Positions 1-18,566 are shown, numbered from the stretch's first letter. The stretch is DNA of 64,000 nucleotides from Streptomyces sp. TLI_235 (GCA_002300355.1 NSGV01000001.1:2542001-2606000); one strand, 5' to 3'. A program made the numbers and translations. Notes: generated by a model from the sequence alone, not told the origin.

Positions 1-495
1 CACCGTCGCCAGCCGGGCGGAGAGCTCTCCGAGCAGGGCGCCGCCGAGGGCCGGGGTCTCGCCGGCCTCCAGCTGCAGGCGGAGCAGCGCGGCCTGCTCC
101 TTGAGCTGGCAGTTCTTCATGTAGAGGTCGACGAAGACGGAGACCTTGGCGCGCAGCACCCACGGGTCGAAGGGCTTGGAGATGTAGTCCACCGCGCCGG
201 CCGCGTAGCCGCGGAAGGTGTGGTGCGGCCCGTGGTTGATCGCGGTCAGGAAGATGATCGGGATGTCGCGGGTCCGCTCGCGGCGCTTGATGTGCGCGGC
301 GGTCTCGAAGCCGTCCATGCCGGGCATCTGGACGTCGAGCAGGATCACGGCGAAGTCGTCGGTGAGCAGCGCCTTGAGCGCCTCCTCGCCGGACGAGGCC
401 CGGACCAGGGTCTGGTCCAGCGCGGAGAGGATGGCCTCCAGCGCGAGCAGGTTCTCCGGCCGATCGTCGACCAGAAGGATCTTCGCCTTCTGCAC
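1..495 (-). CDS. osaB: response regulator OsaB, 3' part cut by window edge
   Basis: N-terminal 165 codons of a response regulator; the C-terminus lies outside the window. The receiver domain shows the acidic pair in KILLVDDRPEN near the start, phospho-acceptor Asp54 in LLDVQMPGMDGF, the switch Thr in FLTAINH and the conserved Lys in DYISKPFDPW. The output region is not visible. I chose the GTG at 495, preceded by an AGGAGGG ribosome site; an in-frame ATG at 567 is possible but would add 24 residues not usual in the family. It lies downstream of the hybrid kinase gene osaA on the same strand, 239 bp away. In S. coelicolor osaA and osaB form a locus needed for osmotic adaptation, so a cytoplasmic partner of OsaA is the likely role (inference from locus order). 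Confidence 0.85.
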   Translation of the reverse strand, partial: MQKAKILLVDDRPENLLALEAILSALDQTLVRASSGEEALKALLTDDFAVILLDVQMPGMDGFETAAHIKRRERTRDIPIIFLTAINHGPHHTFRGYAAGAVDYISKPFDPWVLRAKVSVFVDLYMKNCQLKEQAALLRLQLEAGETPALGGALLGELSARLATV

Positions 496-734
496 CAGGA
501 CCCGCCCTCCTGCCGGTTGCCTGCCCAGGGCCGGCACCCGCGTGCCGCCCATTACTGACCCGGTCATGCTAGCCGTACCCCCTCGCCCGTCACATCGCTC
601 CCGGCAACTCGGGCCGCCGGAGCCGCCGATCCGGGACGCCGCGTCACCGTTCGGTCACCGTTCGCAACGATTGCGGCACACTACCGGGTTCCCGGTCGGA
701 CCCGCCAGTGCGGACCGACCTGCGGACCTGGCGG

Positions 735-5447
<4,713 letters not shown>

Positions 5448-5788
5448 CGGGGCCCTCCAACATCGTGACTGTCCGGTACCGTTCCAGTACCGCTCGGGCG
5501 GATCCGGCAGCCGACCAGGCCACCGGCACCCCTCCCGACCGTACTCGCCGGCCCCGTGCTGCGGACCCCCCAGTCTGTCAGCACCTGCGCCCGGTGTCCG
5601 TCCGGTTGCACAGGGTTCACCGCACCCGCACCGAATCCGTGGGCAGAATCACCCTCAGGGACCTGTTTCGGCGCCCGGGCCCCGCGGGGAACGAAGCGGA
5701 AAGTAGGGTGGAACGCTGCACCGGGCCCCGTGGCGAACCTCCCGGTATCCCGAACAGTCGGACACCAGAGCAGAGGAGACGTGGGCAC
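5448..5788. promoter_or_regulatory. divergent osaA/osaC intergenic region
   Basis: 341 bp between the start codons of osaA (minus) and osaC (plus) with no convincing gene. It must hold both promoters. GAGGAG at 5773-5778 is the osaC ribosome site. I looked for a SigB-type promoter (GTTT, about 15 bp, GGGTA). The best match, GTTT near 5666 with GGGGAA downstream, has poor spacing, so I do not call it. Confidence 0.5.
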
Positions 5789-8350
5789 GTGGTCACCGCG
5801 CGCGCAGCCGCCACCTTCGAACCGGCCGGCCGCTCGGCCGCCGCCGCACGCGGCTTCGTCCGCGATGCGCTGCTCGGTTGGGGCCTGCCCGAGGTCGTCG
5901 ACGACGCCGTCGTCCTCGTCAGCGAACTCGTCACCAACGCCGTGGTGCACGCCGGCACCGCCGCCGAGGTCGGCTGCGTCCGCGAGGACGCCACCGTCCG
6001 CATCGAGGTCACCGACCAGCACCCCGAACGCGGCCTGCCCGCCTTCGCCAACGTCCCCACCGCCTCCGACCGGTACGCCGACCCGGACGGCGAGGGCGGC
6101 CGCGGCCTGCTCATGTGCTCCGCCCTCTCGTCCTGTTGGGGCGTCGAGTACGCGGCCGGCCGCAAGACCGTCTGGTTCCGCCTCGCCCTGCCCGAGCACG
6201 TCCACGGCACCCGGTACGCGGTGCCGAGCCTGCCCGGCGGCGAACTCCCGGGCACCGACGGGCCGGTGCGCGTCGCCGTCGTCCAACTCGACGACGAGGG
6301 CACCGTCCGCGGCTGGAACCCGGACGCCGAGGCGCTCTTCCGGTGCGGCGCCGACCAGACCCTCGGCCGCCCCTGGGCCGACCTCGCCGCCTGGCCGCAG
6401 TCCCCCGGCATCGGCCTCGGCCTCGCCGAGACCCTCCGGCTCGCCCGCTGGGAGGGCAGCTTCGGCGTCCGCGCCGGCGACGGCCGGATCGTCGAGGTCT
6501 ACGGCGTCCAGGTCCGACTCCGCGACGCCCAGGGCGTGCCGTCCACCCTCTGCCTGCTCGTCCAGGAGGGCGACCGCGCCGTCCTGCGCAGCCCCGGCAC
6601 CACCGCCGAGACGCCCGCCGTGGTCGAACCCCTCGACCTGCTCGTCGGCCCGCTCACCGCCGGCGACCTCGGCGACCTGGACGGACTCCTCCAGCGGATC
6701 GTCGACCGCGCCCGCGACCTCCTCGACGCCGACGCCGCCTACCTGCTGCTCACCACCGACGACGACACCGAGTTCGAGGTCCGAGCCGCGACCGGCCTGC
6801 CCGGCTCCGGCCGCCGCTACGCCCGGCTGCCGATCGAGGGCGGCGGCGGCCGCTTCGACTCCGCCCGGCTCCCCGCCGTCCACGAGGACCTCTCCGTCCG
6901 GCCCTCCGCCGCGCCCCTCCTCAACGGCAGCGGCCTGCGCTCCCTCATCACCGTGCCGCTCAAGGTCGAGGGCCGCCTCACCGGCTCGCTCGGCGTCGCC
7001 GCCGGCGCCCCCGCCCGCTACGACAACGAGGACGCGCTGCGCCTCCAGTTCGCCGCCGACCGGATCGCGCTCGCCCTGGAGAGCGCCCGCCTCACCGAAC
7101 TCGAACAGCTGCGCCGCGGCTCGCTCTCCTTCCTCGTCGAGGCCTCCGACCTGCTCGCCGGCACCCTGGAGCACGAGCAGACCCTCGCCCTGATGGCCCA
7201 GATGGCCGTCCCCAAGCTCGCCGCCTGGTGCGCCGTCTACACCACCGGCGAGCAGAACGGCGGCGCCGACCTCGCCTTCCTCCTGCACGAGGACGAGGAC
7301 CGCATCGACCCGCTGCGCGACATCCTCGACAAGACCCCGCCCCCGGAGGCCGTGCCCGCCGCCGGCGCCCGCTTCTGGAAGGCCCCGGCCGACACCGCCC
7401 GCGGCCTCGGCCTCTCCGACACTCCCGCGCTGGCCGGCCTGCTTGGCGAGACCGTCGTCCTGCCGCTCGCCGCCCGCAACCGGGTCATCGGCCTGCTAGT
7501 CCTCGGCGTCGGTACCGGGGTGCGCTTCCGCCAGGAGATCCTCGAACTCGCCGAGGACCTCTCCCGCCGCGCCGCGCTCGCCCTCGACAACTCCCGCCTC
7601 TACTCCGAGCGCACGGCCACCAGCCAGGCCTTCCAGCGCGCCCTGCTGCCGCCCGAGCTCCCGAAGATCCCCGGCGTCGAGGTCGAGGTCTTCTACCAGG
7701 CCGCCGGCGAGGGCAACGAGGTCGGCGGCGACTTCTACGACATCTTCCCGATCCGCGAGGGCACCTACGGCTTCGCCATCGGCGACGTCTGCGGCACCGG
7801 GCCGGAGGCCGCGTCCGTCACCGGCCTCGCCCGCAACTCGCTGCGCCTGCTCGCCCGTGAGGGCCTCGACGCACCCCAGGTCCTCGCCCGGCTCAACTCC
7901 GCGATCCTCGGCGAGGGCACCCGCAGCCGCTTCCTCACGCTGCTGTACGGGGAGTTGACGCCCCGCCCGGACGGCTCCACCGCGCTCTCCCTGGTCTGCG
8001 CCGGCCACCCGCTGCCGCTGCGGCTGCGCACCGACGGGCAGGTCGACCAGGCCGCCTCGCCGCAGCCCCTGCTCGGCGTCATGGACGAACTCGACCTCAC
8101 CGCCGAGGAGTTGATCCTCGCTCCGGGCGAGGTGCTGCTCTGCGTCACGGACGGCGTCACCGAACGCCGCGAGGGCCGGCGGATGCTCGGCGACGACGGC
8201 CTCGCCGAAGTCCTCACCGGCTGCACCGGGTTGACCGCCGGAGCGGTCGCCGCCCGCGTCCAGCGCGCCGTCGAACGGTTCGCGCCGGAGCCGCCCTCGG
8301 ACGACATGGCGATCCTCACCCTGCGGGTGCCCGAACAGCGCCACGCCTGA
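5789..8350 (+). CDS. osaC: multidomain anti-sigma kinase / PP2C phosphatase OsaC
   Basis: 853-residue signalling protein. Order: RsbW-like HATPase (residues 1-140; N box ELVTNAVVHAG, G box DGEGGRGLLM), a PAS-like segment (about 155-280), two GAF domains (about 300-435 and 445-605) and a SpoIIE/PP2C phosphatase domain (about 614-845) with metal-binding Asp in GGDFYD, GDVCGTG and PSDDMAIL. In S. coelicolor OsaC interacts with the stress sigma factor SigB and helps switch off the osmotic response; a combined anti-sigma kinase and phosphatase fits that. I chose GTG 5789, with GAGGAG 11 bp upstream, because the domain starts there; the frame is open further upstream to 5465 without a ribosome site. 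Divergent from osaA. Confidence 0.9.
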   Translation: MVTARAAATFEPAGRSAAAARGFVRDALLGWGLPEVVDDAVVLVSELVTNAVVHAGTAAEVGCVREDATVRIEVTDQHPERGLPAFANVPTASDRYADPDGEGGRGLLMCSALSSCWGVEYAAGRKTVWFRLALPEHVHGTRYAVPSLPGGELPGTDGPVRVAVVQLDDEGTVRGWNPDAEALFRCGADQTLGRPWADLAAWPQSPGIGLGLAETLRLARWEGSFGVRAGDGRIVEVYGVQVRLRDAQGVPSTLCLLVQEGDRAVLRSPGTTAETPAVVEPLDLLVGPLTAGDLGDLDGLLQRIVDRARDLLDADAAYLLLTTDDDTEFEVRAATGLPGSGRRYARLPIEGGGGRFDSARLPAVHEDLSVRPSAAPLLNGSGLRSLITVPLKVEGRLTGSLGVAAGAPARYDNEDALRLQFAADRIALALESARLTELEQLRRGSLSFLVEASDLLAGTLEHEQTLALMAQMAVPKLAAWCAVYTTGEQNGGADLAFLLHEDEDRIDPLRDILDKTPPPEAVPAAGARFWKAPADTARGLGLSDTPALAGLLGETVVLPLAARNRVIGLLVLGVGTGVRFRQEILELAEDLSRRAALALDNSRLYSERTATSQAFQRALLPPELPKIPGVEVEVFYQAAGEGNEVGGDFYDIFPIREGTYGFAIGDVCGTGPEAASVTGLARNSLRLLAREGLDAPQVLARLNSAILGEGTRSRFLTLLYGELTPRPDGSTALSLVCAGHPLPLRLRTDGQVDQAASPQPLLGVMDELDLTAEELILAPGEVLLCVTDGVTERREGRRMLGDDGLAEVLTGCTGLTAGAVAARVQRAVERFAPEPPSDDMAILTLRVPEQRHA

Positions 8351-8422
8351 CGCCGCGGGGCACCGGCGCGTTCGAACCCGTTCACCGCACGGTCGGTAAG
8401 CCGCACCACACAGCTGACGACT

Positions 8423-8444
8423 GCACAAATTGTGCGATTCACAA
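8423..8444. promoter_or_regulatory. overlapping palindromes, candidate operator
   Basis: GCACAAATTGTGC (8423-8435) is a 6-bp inverted repeat around one base. It overlaps TTGTG-CGATT-CACAA (8430-8444), a 5-bp inverted repeat with a 5-bp spacer. The local AT-richness is unusual here. It lies about 290 bp upstream of the transporter start. A transcription factor site is the natural reading, but no regulator is identified. Confidence 0.4.
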
Positions 8445-8590
8445 GGGTACAAGGCGCCAGGACCGGGTACACAGTCATCACCGGGGGATCACCCCGGAGG
8501 GGCATCGACCGACGGCCGCACCGCCGGTCCTCATCAGCCGGGAACCGCCCGCACGCACACGTCCGTGCGCCCGCGGCCCGGCATCGCGCA

Positions 8591-8659
8591 GCACCTCACG
8601 CACCTTTCCGTGCATCGCACCGCACCTCTTCGTGCACCTCCGTGCACCGTCACGCACCG
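8591..8659 (+). repeat. phased GCA(C/T)C direct repeats
   Basis: Copies of GCACCT, GCACCG or GCATCG start at 8591, 8600, 8612, 8617, 8622, 8634, 8644 and 8654. The series 8612-8622-8634-8644-8654 is spaced by 10-12 bp, close to one DNA turn, and lies 75-120 bp upstream of the acetate transporter start. Confidence 0.5.
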
Positions 8660-8730
8660 CGCTCCCCCATGCCGCGGTGCGCCCCCACAGAACACGCCGC
8701 CATCCCGGCACGCAGTGAAAGGAGCCTCCG

Positions 8731-9294
8731 GTGAGCAACGTCGCTACCGGGGCGGACGCCCGACCCGCAGGAGCCGACGCGGGTCCTCTCGGATACCTGG
8801 CCCTCGGACTGACCCTTCTGGCATACGGCCTGCTCTCCACCGGCATCCTCAGCGGTGCCGGGGTCAAGGACGCCGTGTCGCTCACCCACCTGGTCGGCGG
8901 CATCGCGCTGTTCGTCGCAGGCCTGTGGCAGCTCCACGTCGGTGAGGGCTTCACCGGCACCGCCTTCACCGGCCTCGGCGCCTTCTGGGCGACCTGGTCG
9001 ACGGCGGAGGGCGCCGGCAAGAACGCCGCAGGGCTCTTCCTGCTGCTCTGGGCGCTGCTGGCGCTCACCCTCACCCTCGCCAGCTGGAACAGCGGGGGCT
9101 GGCTCGGACGCGCCGTCTACGGCCTGTTCACCGTCTCCCTGCTGCTGAGCGCGATCGCCTCGTTCGGCAGCAGCTCCGGCCTCGGCAAGCTCGCCGGCTG
9201 GGTCGCCGCCGTCTCCGGCCTCGCGGCCTGGTACTGGGCGACCGCGGCGCTGACCAACAGCGGCTGGGGCCGCGCCGCCCTGCCGGTCAAGTAA
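8731..9294 (+). CDS. GPR1/FUN34/YaaH-family acetate uptake transporter
   Basis: 187-residue integral membrane protein of the AceTr family, which takes up acetate or succinate, probably with protons. After a short cytoplasmic N-terminus the family entry motif appears in the form AGPLGYLALGLT (residues about 17-28). About six hydrophobic helices follow. The length fits the bacterial family. The start is GTG 8731 with AAAGGAG at good distance. It is monocistronic: it is preceded by a repeat-rich leader and followed by a hairpin at 9308. The substrate is inferred from the family; small-molecule specificity cannot be read from the sequence. Confidence 0.85.
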   Translation: MSNVATGADARPAGADAGPLGYLALGLTLLAYGLLSTGILSGAGVKDAVSLTHLVGGIALFVAGLWQLHVGEGFTGTAFTGLGAFWATWSTAEGAGKNAAGLFLLLWALLALTLTLASWNSGGWLGRAVYGLFTVSLLLSAIASFGSSSGLGKLAGWVAAVSGLAAWYWATAALTNSGWGRAALPVK

Positions 9295-9307
9295 CCCCCC
9301 CGGAACG

Positions 9308-9345
9308 GGTGGGCCGGACCTCTCCCCCACGGGGCCCGGCCCACC
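9308..9345 (+). terminator. terminator behind the acetate transporter
   Basis: GGTGGGCCGG (9308-9317) pairs perfectly with CCGGCCCACC (9336-9345) around an 18-nt loop, 13 bp after the transporter stop. No T run, as is common in streptomycetes. Confidence 0.65.
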
Positions 9346-9350
9346 GCCGT

Positions 9351-9398
9351 GTCCGGACATCGTCCGGCAGCCGTCCGACACCGTTCGGCACCGTCCGG
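9351..9398 (+). repeat. five phased GTCCGG repeats
   Basis: GTCCGG, GTCCGG, GTCCGA, GTTCGG and GTCCGG start at 9351, 9362, 9373, 9383 and 9393, with spacings of 11, 11, 10 and 10 bp. They lie between two convergent genes. Confidence 0.6.
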
Positions 9399-9426
9399 AC
9401 CTCGCATGACGCGGCCCTGCCGTCCC

Positions 9427-10284
9427 TCAGCGGACGGCGGGGCTCTGCCGTTCCGGCTCCGGGCGCTCGCCCTCCACCGGCACCCGCACCACACCCGGCA
9501 CCCCCGACTGGCCCCGCCAGCCCGCCGTCGCGTGCTGCACCAGGTAGACCACCAGCAGCAGCGCCACCGCGACCAGGCCGTCCGCCCAGAAGTGGTTCGC
9601 GGTCACCACGACCACCACCACCGTCAGCACCGGGTGCAGCACCACCAGCCAGCGCCACCGGCTCCGCCCCACCACGACCACGGCCACCGCCACGACCACG
9701 CACCAGGCCACATGGACCGAGGGCATCGCCGACAACTGGTCCGGGACCACGCCGGCGACCGCGCCGCCGTACACCGACTGCCCGTACTGGACCGCGAGAT
9801 CGACGAACCCGTTCCCGGGCAGCATCCGCGGCGGGGCGACCGGGATGAACTGGATCAGCAGGCAGGCCGCGGTCGTCGCCACGACCGTCGTCCGCACCCA
9901 GGCGTAGTTCTCCCGGTGCTTCAGGAACAGCCACAACAGCAGGACCAGCATCACCCCGAAATGCATGGTGGCGTAGTAGTAGTTCGCCCCCTGGACGAGC
10001 CACGGGTGCGGCACCACCGCCCGCTGCCAGGCCGCCTCGTCGGGCAGACCGAACGCCAGCTCGGCGCGGTGGATCCACTCCGCCCGGTCCAGCGCGTGGT
10101 CCGTACTCATCACCGACAGATGCCCGACCACCTGCCACAGCGTGAACAGCGCAAGCAGCGTCCCGGCCTCCCGCAGCAGCGCGGCCGGTGTCCGGCGACG
10201 GGCCCGCCCGGCGGCGAAGGCCGAGGCGTACAGCGCCGCGGATGCGCCGGCCGAGGCCTGCCAGGTGAGCGTCAGATTCTGCAT
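9427..10284 (-). CDS. PAP2-superfamily membrane phosphatase / inositolphosphotransferase-like protein
   Basis: 285-residue polytopic membrane protein. The C-terminal half carries the PAP2/AUR1-type active-site pattern: SAMPSVHVAW (about residues 189-198), with the nucleophile-assisting His, then a second His in TANHFWAD (about 228-235), followed by a helix. Around six membrane helices are visible; the N-terminal part contains HLSVMSTDHA. Members hydrolyse or transfer phosphoryl groups on lipid or inositol phosphates on the outer membrane face; the true substrate is unknown. The gene is on the same strand as the rRNA operon and begins only 62 bp past 5S, behind the rRNA terminator. No clear ribosome site precedes ATG 10284. 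Confidence 0.75.
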   Translation of the reverse strand: MQNLTLTWQASAGASAALYASAFAAGRARRRTPAALLREAGTLLALFTLWQVVGHLSVMSTDHALDRAEWIHRAELAFGLPDEAAWQRAVVPHPWLVQGANYYYATMHFGVMLVLLLWLFLKHRENYAWVRTTVVATTAACLLIQFIPVAPPRMLPGNGFVDLAVQYGQSVYGGAVAGVVPDQLSAMPSVHVAWCVVVAVAVVVVGRSRWRWLVVLHPVLTVVVVVVTANHFWADGLVAVALLLVVYLVQHATAGWRGQSGVPGVVRVPVEGERPEPERQSPAVR

Positions 10285-10300
10285 TGGCGAAGATTAACGC

Positions 10301-10336
10301 AGAGAAGCCCCCTCCCGAAGGGGAGGGGGCTTCTCT
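10301..10336 (-). terminator. rRNA operon terminator
   Basis: Perfect 16-bp stem (10301-10316 with 10321-10336) and a 4-nt loop, starting 10 bp past the 5S end. Its size and position make it the rrn terminator; it may act on both strands. Confidence 0.9.
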
Positions 10337-10346
10337 TTGAAAGATT

Positions 10347-10465
10347 GTTCGGCGGCGTCCTACTCTCCCACAGGGTCCCCCCTGCAGTACCATCGGCGCT
10401 ACGAGGCTTAGCTTCCGGGTTCGGAATGTAACCGGGCGTTTCCCTCGCGCTATGACCACCGAAAC
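10347..10465 (-). rRNA. rrf: 5S ribosomal RNA
   Basis: About 119 nt on the minus strand. It begins GTTTCGGTGGTCATAGCG and ends near GACGCCGCCGAAC, with the usual CCGAACCCGGAAGCTAAGCC core. Last gene of the operon, about 58 bp behind 23S. The exact ends are estimated to within a few bases. Confidence 0.95.
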
Positions 10466-10523
10466 ACTATGAAACTCTTCGAACAACCGACAACGGTCTG
10501 TTCGTGGTTTCAGAACCAACACA

Positions 10524-15434
<4,911 letters not shown>

Positions 15435-16022
15435 ATGATTACTCGGCCCTGCTTAATTAAAAGCCGCCGGTTCACACTCGCGTTGAGCGGCACGGCAACC
15501 ACCGGAATAGGCGGCCCCGCGCACTGCGTCCTCGCTGTGTTATTTCAAAAGGAATCTCCAACCGATCCAAACGGACCGGCCGGGGATGTCAACATATCTG
15601 GCGTTGACTTTTGGCACGCTGTTGAGTTCTCAAGGAACGGACACTTCCTTCGGACCGCCTTCCAGCGGACCCTCCGGGCGTTTCGCTCTTTCGTGTTTCC
15701 AGCTTATCAGATCCGAGTCAGTGCTCTTCGCCGACTTGCTTTCTTCACCGCTTTGCCGGCCCGACCTGACGGCCTGTCCGACGTTTCAAACCTTAGCCGA
15801 TCCCCACTCCGAAAAGCGAATCCGGCGCCAGTCCGAACACAATCCCTAAAACGCGCACGCCGAATTCGCACCGGGACGCGACAAGACGCGACCCAGCCCG
15901 AGCCGGGAAGTGGTGTTTCAAGGGATTGGCCGCTCCGGGACCGTCCGCGCTGACTGCGTGTCCGGTGCTCCCTGCCGAGCGACCAGTGAACACTACGCCG
16001 AACGGGGAGCGGATGCAAACGA
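15435..16022 (-). promoter_or_regulatory. rRNA leader and promoter region
   Basis: 588 bp without a gene upstream of 16S. On the minus strand a boxA-like element, TTCCTTGAGAACTCAA, lies at 15622-15637. A TTGACA hexamer at 15587-15592 is followed 17 bp later by TGGATC (15564-15569), a weak promoter. Further upstream, TAAGCT (15701-15706) within TCTGATAAGCTGG and TAAGGT (15790-15795) look like -10 boxes of separate start sites, without clear -35 boxes. Multiple tandem promoters are normal for streptomycete rrn operons; each hexamer call is tentative. Confidence 0.6.
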
Positions 16023-16058
16023 ACCGGCCGGGCCCTCGGGGGAAAGGGTCCGGCCGGT
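16023..16058 (-). terminator. terminator behind mmsA
   Basis: A 14-bp inverted repeat with one mismatch (16023-16036 with 16045-16058) and an 8-nt loop, 17 bp past the mmsA stop codon. Confidence 0.7.
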
Positions 16059-16075
16059 GTTCGGGGCGGGGTGGC

Positions 16076-17614
16076 TCAGCTGTTGGTGGGGAATCCGAGG
16101 TTGATGCCGCCGTGCGACGGGTCGAGCCAGCGCTGGGTCACGACCTTGCCGCGAGTGAAGAACTGCACGCCGTCGGGGCCGTAGGCGTGGGCGTCGCCGA
16201 AGAGCGAGGCCTTCCAGCCGCCGAAGGAGTAGTAGGCGACGGGGACCGGGATCGGCACGTTGATGCCGACCATGCCGACCTCGACCTCGTTCTGGAAGCG
16301 CCGGGCCGCGCCGCCGTCGTTGGTGAAGATGGCGGTGCCGTTTCCGTACGGGTTGGCGTTGATGAGGGCCAGGCCCTCCTCGTAGGTGGAGACCCGGACG
16401 ACGGAGAGGACGGGGCCGAAGATCTCGTCGCTGTAGACGGACATGCCGGGCTTCACGCGGTCGAACAGGGTCGGGCCGAGCCAGAAGCCGTCCGTGGTCG
16501 GGGCGCCGTTGACGTCCTCGGCGGCGATCGCGTGCTTGCGGCCGTCGACCGCGAGCACGGCGCCGTCGGCGAGGCCGGACTCGACGTACGAGGTGACCTT
16601 GTCGCGGTGCTGGCCGGTGACCAGCGGGCCCATCTCGGAGTCGCCGTTGCAGCCGGGGCCGACCTTCAGGTTGGCGACCCGGGACTTGATCTTCTCGACC
16701 AGCTCGTCGCCGATCGGGTCGACCGCGACCAGGACGGAGACCGCCATGCAGCGCTCGCCGGCCGCGCCGAAGCCGGCGTTGACGGCGGCGTCGGCGCTGA
16801 GGTCGAGGTCGGCGTCGGGCAGCACCAGCATGTGGTTCTTGGCGCCGCCGAGTGCCTGGACGCGCTTGCCGTAGCGGGTGCCGGTCTCGTAGACGTACCG
16901 GGCGATGGGGGTGGAGCCGACGAAGCTGACCGACTTGATGTCGGGGTGCTCCAGCAGGCGGTCCACCGCGGCCTTGTCGCCGTGCACGACGTTGAACACG
17001 CCGTCCGGCAGGCCGGCCTCCTTCCACAGCTCGGCCAGGAAGTTGGCGGCGGACGGGTCCTTCTCGGACGGCTTCAGCACGACCGTGTTGCCGGTCGCGA
17101 TGGCGATCGGGAAGAACCACATCGGCACCATGGCCGGGAAGTTGAACGGCGAGATGATCGCGACCGGGCCGAGCGGCTGGCGGATCGAGTAGACGTCGAT
17201 GCCAGTGGACGCCTGCTCGGAGAAGCCGCCCTTCGAGAGCTGCGGGATGCCACAGGCGTACTCCACGACCTCCAGGCCGCGGGCGAGCTCGCCGAGCGCG
17301 TCCGAGTGCACCTTGCCGTGCTCGGAGACGATGATCGACGCCAGCTCGTCCTTGCGGGCGTTGAACAGCTCGCGGAAGCGGAAGAGCACCTGGGTGCGCT
17401 TGGCCACGGACGAACGACGCCACTCGGCGAACGCCGATGCCGCGGCGGCGACGGCCTGGTCGACCTCGGCGATCTCGGCGAAGTCGACCTGGCCCGACAC
17501 CTGTCCGGTGGCCGGATCGAAGATGTCACCGCGCCGGGGCGCGGCGCCGGCGGTGGCGACGGGGGTGCCACCGATCCAGTGGGTGACGTGCTTGTACGGG
17601 CTGGGCTTGCTCAA
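16076..17614 (-). CDS. mmsA: CoA-acylating methylmalonate-semialdehyde dehydrogenase
   Basis: 512 residues, normal for MmsA/MsdA. The enzyme oxidises methylmalonate or malonate semialdehyde to propionyl- or acetyl-CoA with NAD+, in valine, thymine or inositol breakdown, and supplies polyketide precursors. Seen: the NAD-binding region SPFNFPAMVPMWFFP, the glycine motif FVGSTPIA, catalytic Cys289 in GERCMAVS, and the MmsA-typical GINVPIPVP near the C-terminus. The general-base Glu of ordinary aldehyde dehydrogenases is replaced by the GGAKNH segment, as expected for the CoA-acylating type. The start is TTG 17614 with GGAGG nine bases upstream. Single gene, closed by the hairpin at 16023. Confidence 0.93.
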   Translation of the reverse strand: MSKPSPYKHVTHWIGGTPVATAGAAPRRGDIFDPATGQVSGQVDFAEIAEVDQAVAAAASAFAEWRRSSVAKRTQVLFRFRELFNARKDELASIIVSEHGKVHSDALGELARGLEVVEYACGIPQLSKGGFSEQASTGIDVYSIRQPLGPVAIISPFNFPAMVPMWFFPIAIATGNTVVLKPSEKDPSAANFLAELWKEAGLPDGVFNVVHGDKAAVDRLLEHPDIKSVSFVGSTPIARYVYETGTRYGKRVQALGGAKNHMLVLPDADLDLSADAAVNAGFGAAGERCMAVSVLVAVDPIGDELVEKIKSRVANLKVGPGCNGDSEMGPLVTGQHRDKVTSYVESGLADGAVLAVDGRKHAIAAEDVNGAPTTDGFWLGPTLFDRVKPGMSVYSDEIFGPVLSVVRVSTYEEGLALINANPYGNGTAIFTNDGGAARRFQNEVEVGMVGINVPIPVPVAYYSFGGWKASLFGDAHAYGPDGVQFFTRGKVVTQRWLDPSHGGINLGFPTNS

Positions 17615-17786
17615 GGTCGTCTGCCTCCGAAGTCCCGTGCGGTGTGTGGGCCGCCGGTACCTGGTAACGGCGCCGCCCGGCTTCGTCCGGACGACGGGAT
17701 CACGGGGCTCCCGCGCTCATAATCCAGTCTGCGGACCCGATCGGCCCGCCTCAACGAGCAGCATGACGGGGAACCGAGATTCACCC

Positions 17787-18473
17787 TTACAGGTCGTCGG
17801 ACTGCTCCGCCTCGACGTCCTCCAGGTAGGGGTCGTGCAGTCCGTCGTCGTCCTCCCGGACCTCCATCAGGTCGAGCCGGAGGTCCTGGGCCCAGGCCTG
17901 CGCCCAGGCCGACCGGGCCGACGCCTCCGGGTGGACGATCGCGGCGGCCGACTCCAGCCGGTCGGCGAGCACCGCGGGCTGGAAGTCCTCGTCGAGCCCG
18001 CCCGCCAGGGCGAGCAGTTCCCCCTCCGAGAACGAGCCGGTCAACACGTGGAGGGCGGCGAGGTCCTCGGGGAGGGCGCGGTCGCACAGGCGCAGCACGG
18101 CGAGGGCGGCGGCGTCGGGCAGGGCGACCACGGGGACGGGGGCGCCGGGCAGCAGCACGGCGGGGTGCCGCAGGGGTTCCTTGCGGAGTTCGAGGGGGCA
18201 GGGTGTTCCGGTGAGCTGGATCTGGCGCGGGGTGCCGGGCTGGATTCCGGCGTGGTGGCCGGCCGCGCGGAAGTGCTCGGCGAGGCCGGCGGCGATGTCG
18301 GCGAGGGGCGGTCCCTCGGCGGTGACGAGGACGAGTCCGCCGGAGCGGGTGGCGGGGAGGCCGTGGGCGGAGAGCGCGTCGGGGCCGGCGAGGGCGAGGG
18401 CGTACCGGAGGCAGAGCGGCTGGGCCGTCTCCAGCAGTCGGAGGTGCTCGTCGGCGAGAGCGCTTGCGGTCAT
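17787..18473 (-). CDS. AbiEii/AbiGii-like nucleotidyltransferase-fold protein
   Basis: 228-residue cytoplasmic protein. Its middle (LRYALALAGPDALSAHGL, then LTGTPCPLELRKEPL and LCDRALPEDLAALHVL) resembles the nucleotidyltransferase fold of AbiEii-type toxins, with a degenerate strand-helix core and a late R-x-x-x-x-DL segment. The canonical GS motif with two Asp residues is not clearly preserved, so catalytic activity is uncertain. No AbiEi-like antitoxin lies next to it; the upstream gene is the frameshifted small ORF. The C-terminus is acidic. The start is ATG 18473. It may be a housekeeping-like orphan member rather than a toxin. Family assignment is moderate and function unknown. Confidence 0.55.
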   Translation of the reverse strand: MTASALADEHLRLLETAQPLCLRYALALAGPDALSAHGLPATRSGGLVLVTAEGPPLADIAAGLAEHFRAAGHHAGIQPGTPRQIQLTGTPCPLELRKEPLRHPAVLLPGAPVPVVALPDAAALAVLRLCDRALPEDLAALHVLTGSFSEGELLALAGGLDEDFQPAVLADRLESAAAIVHPEASARSAWAQAWAQDLRLDLMEVREDDDGLHDPYLEDVEAEQSDDL

Positions 18474-18566
18474 GGGTCCAGTCTGGCGCGGTTCGGCCTT
18501 GGGATGGCGGTGCGCGGGTGGGCCGGTCGCGGGCGGTCGCGGTCGCGGGCGTGGGCGGGCCCGGGT

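Larger units (their letters stand above)
8351..8730. other. 380-bp gene-free leader of the acetate transporter
   Basis: No gene seen. It contains overlapping inverted repeats at 8423-8444 and a run of GCACCT-type repeats at 8591-8659, listed separately. AAAGGAG at 8718-8724 is the ribosome site of the downstream gene. Promoter elements were not recognised. Confidence 0.5.

Noticed and set aside
5640..5700. SigB-type promoter before osaC
   Set aside because: GTTT and GGG-type elements are present but spacing and sequence are poor.
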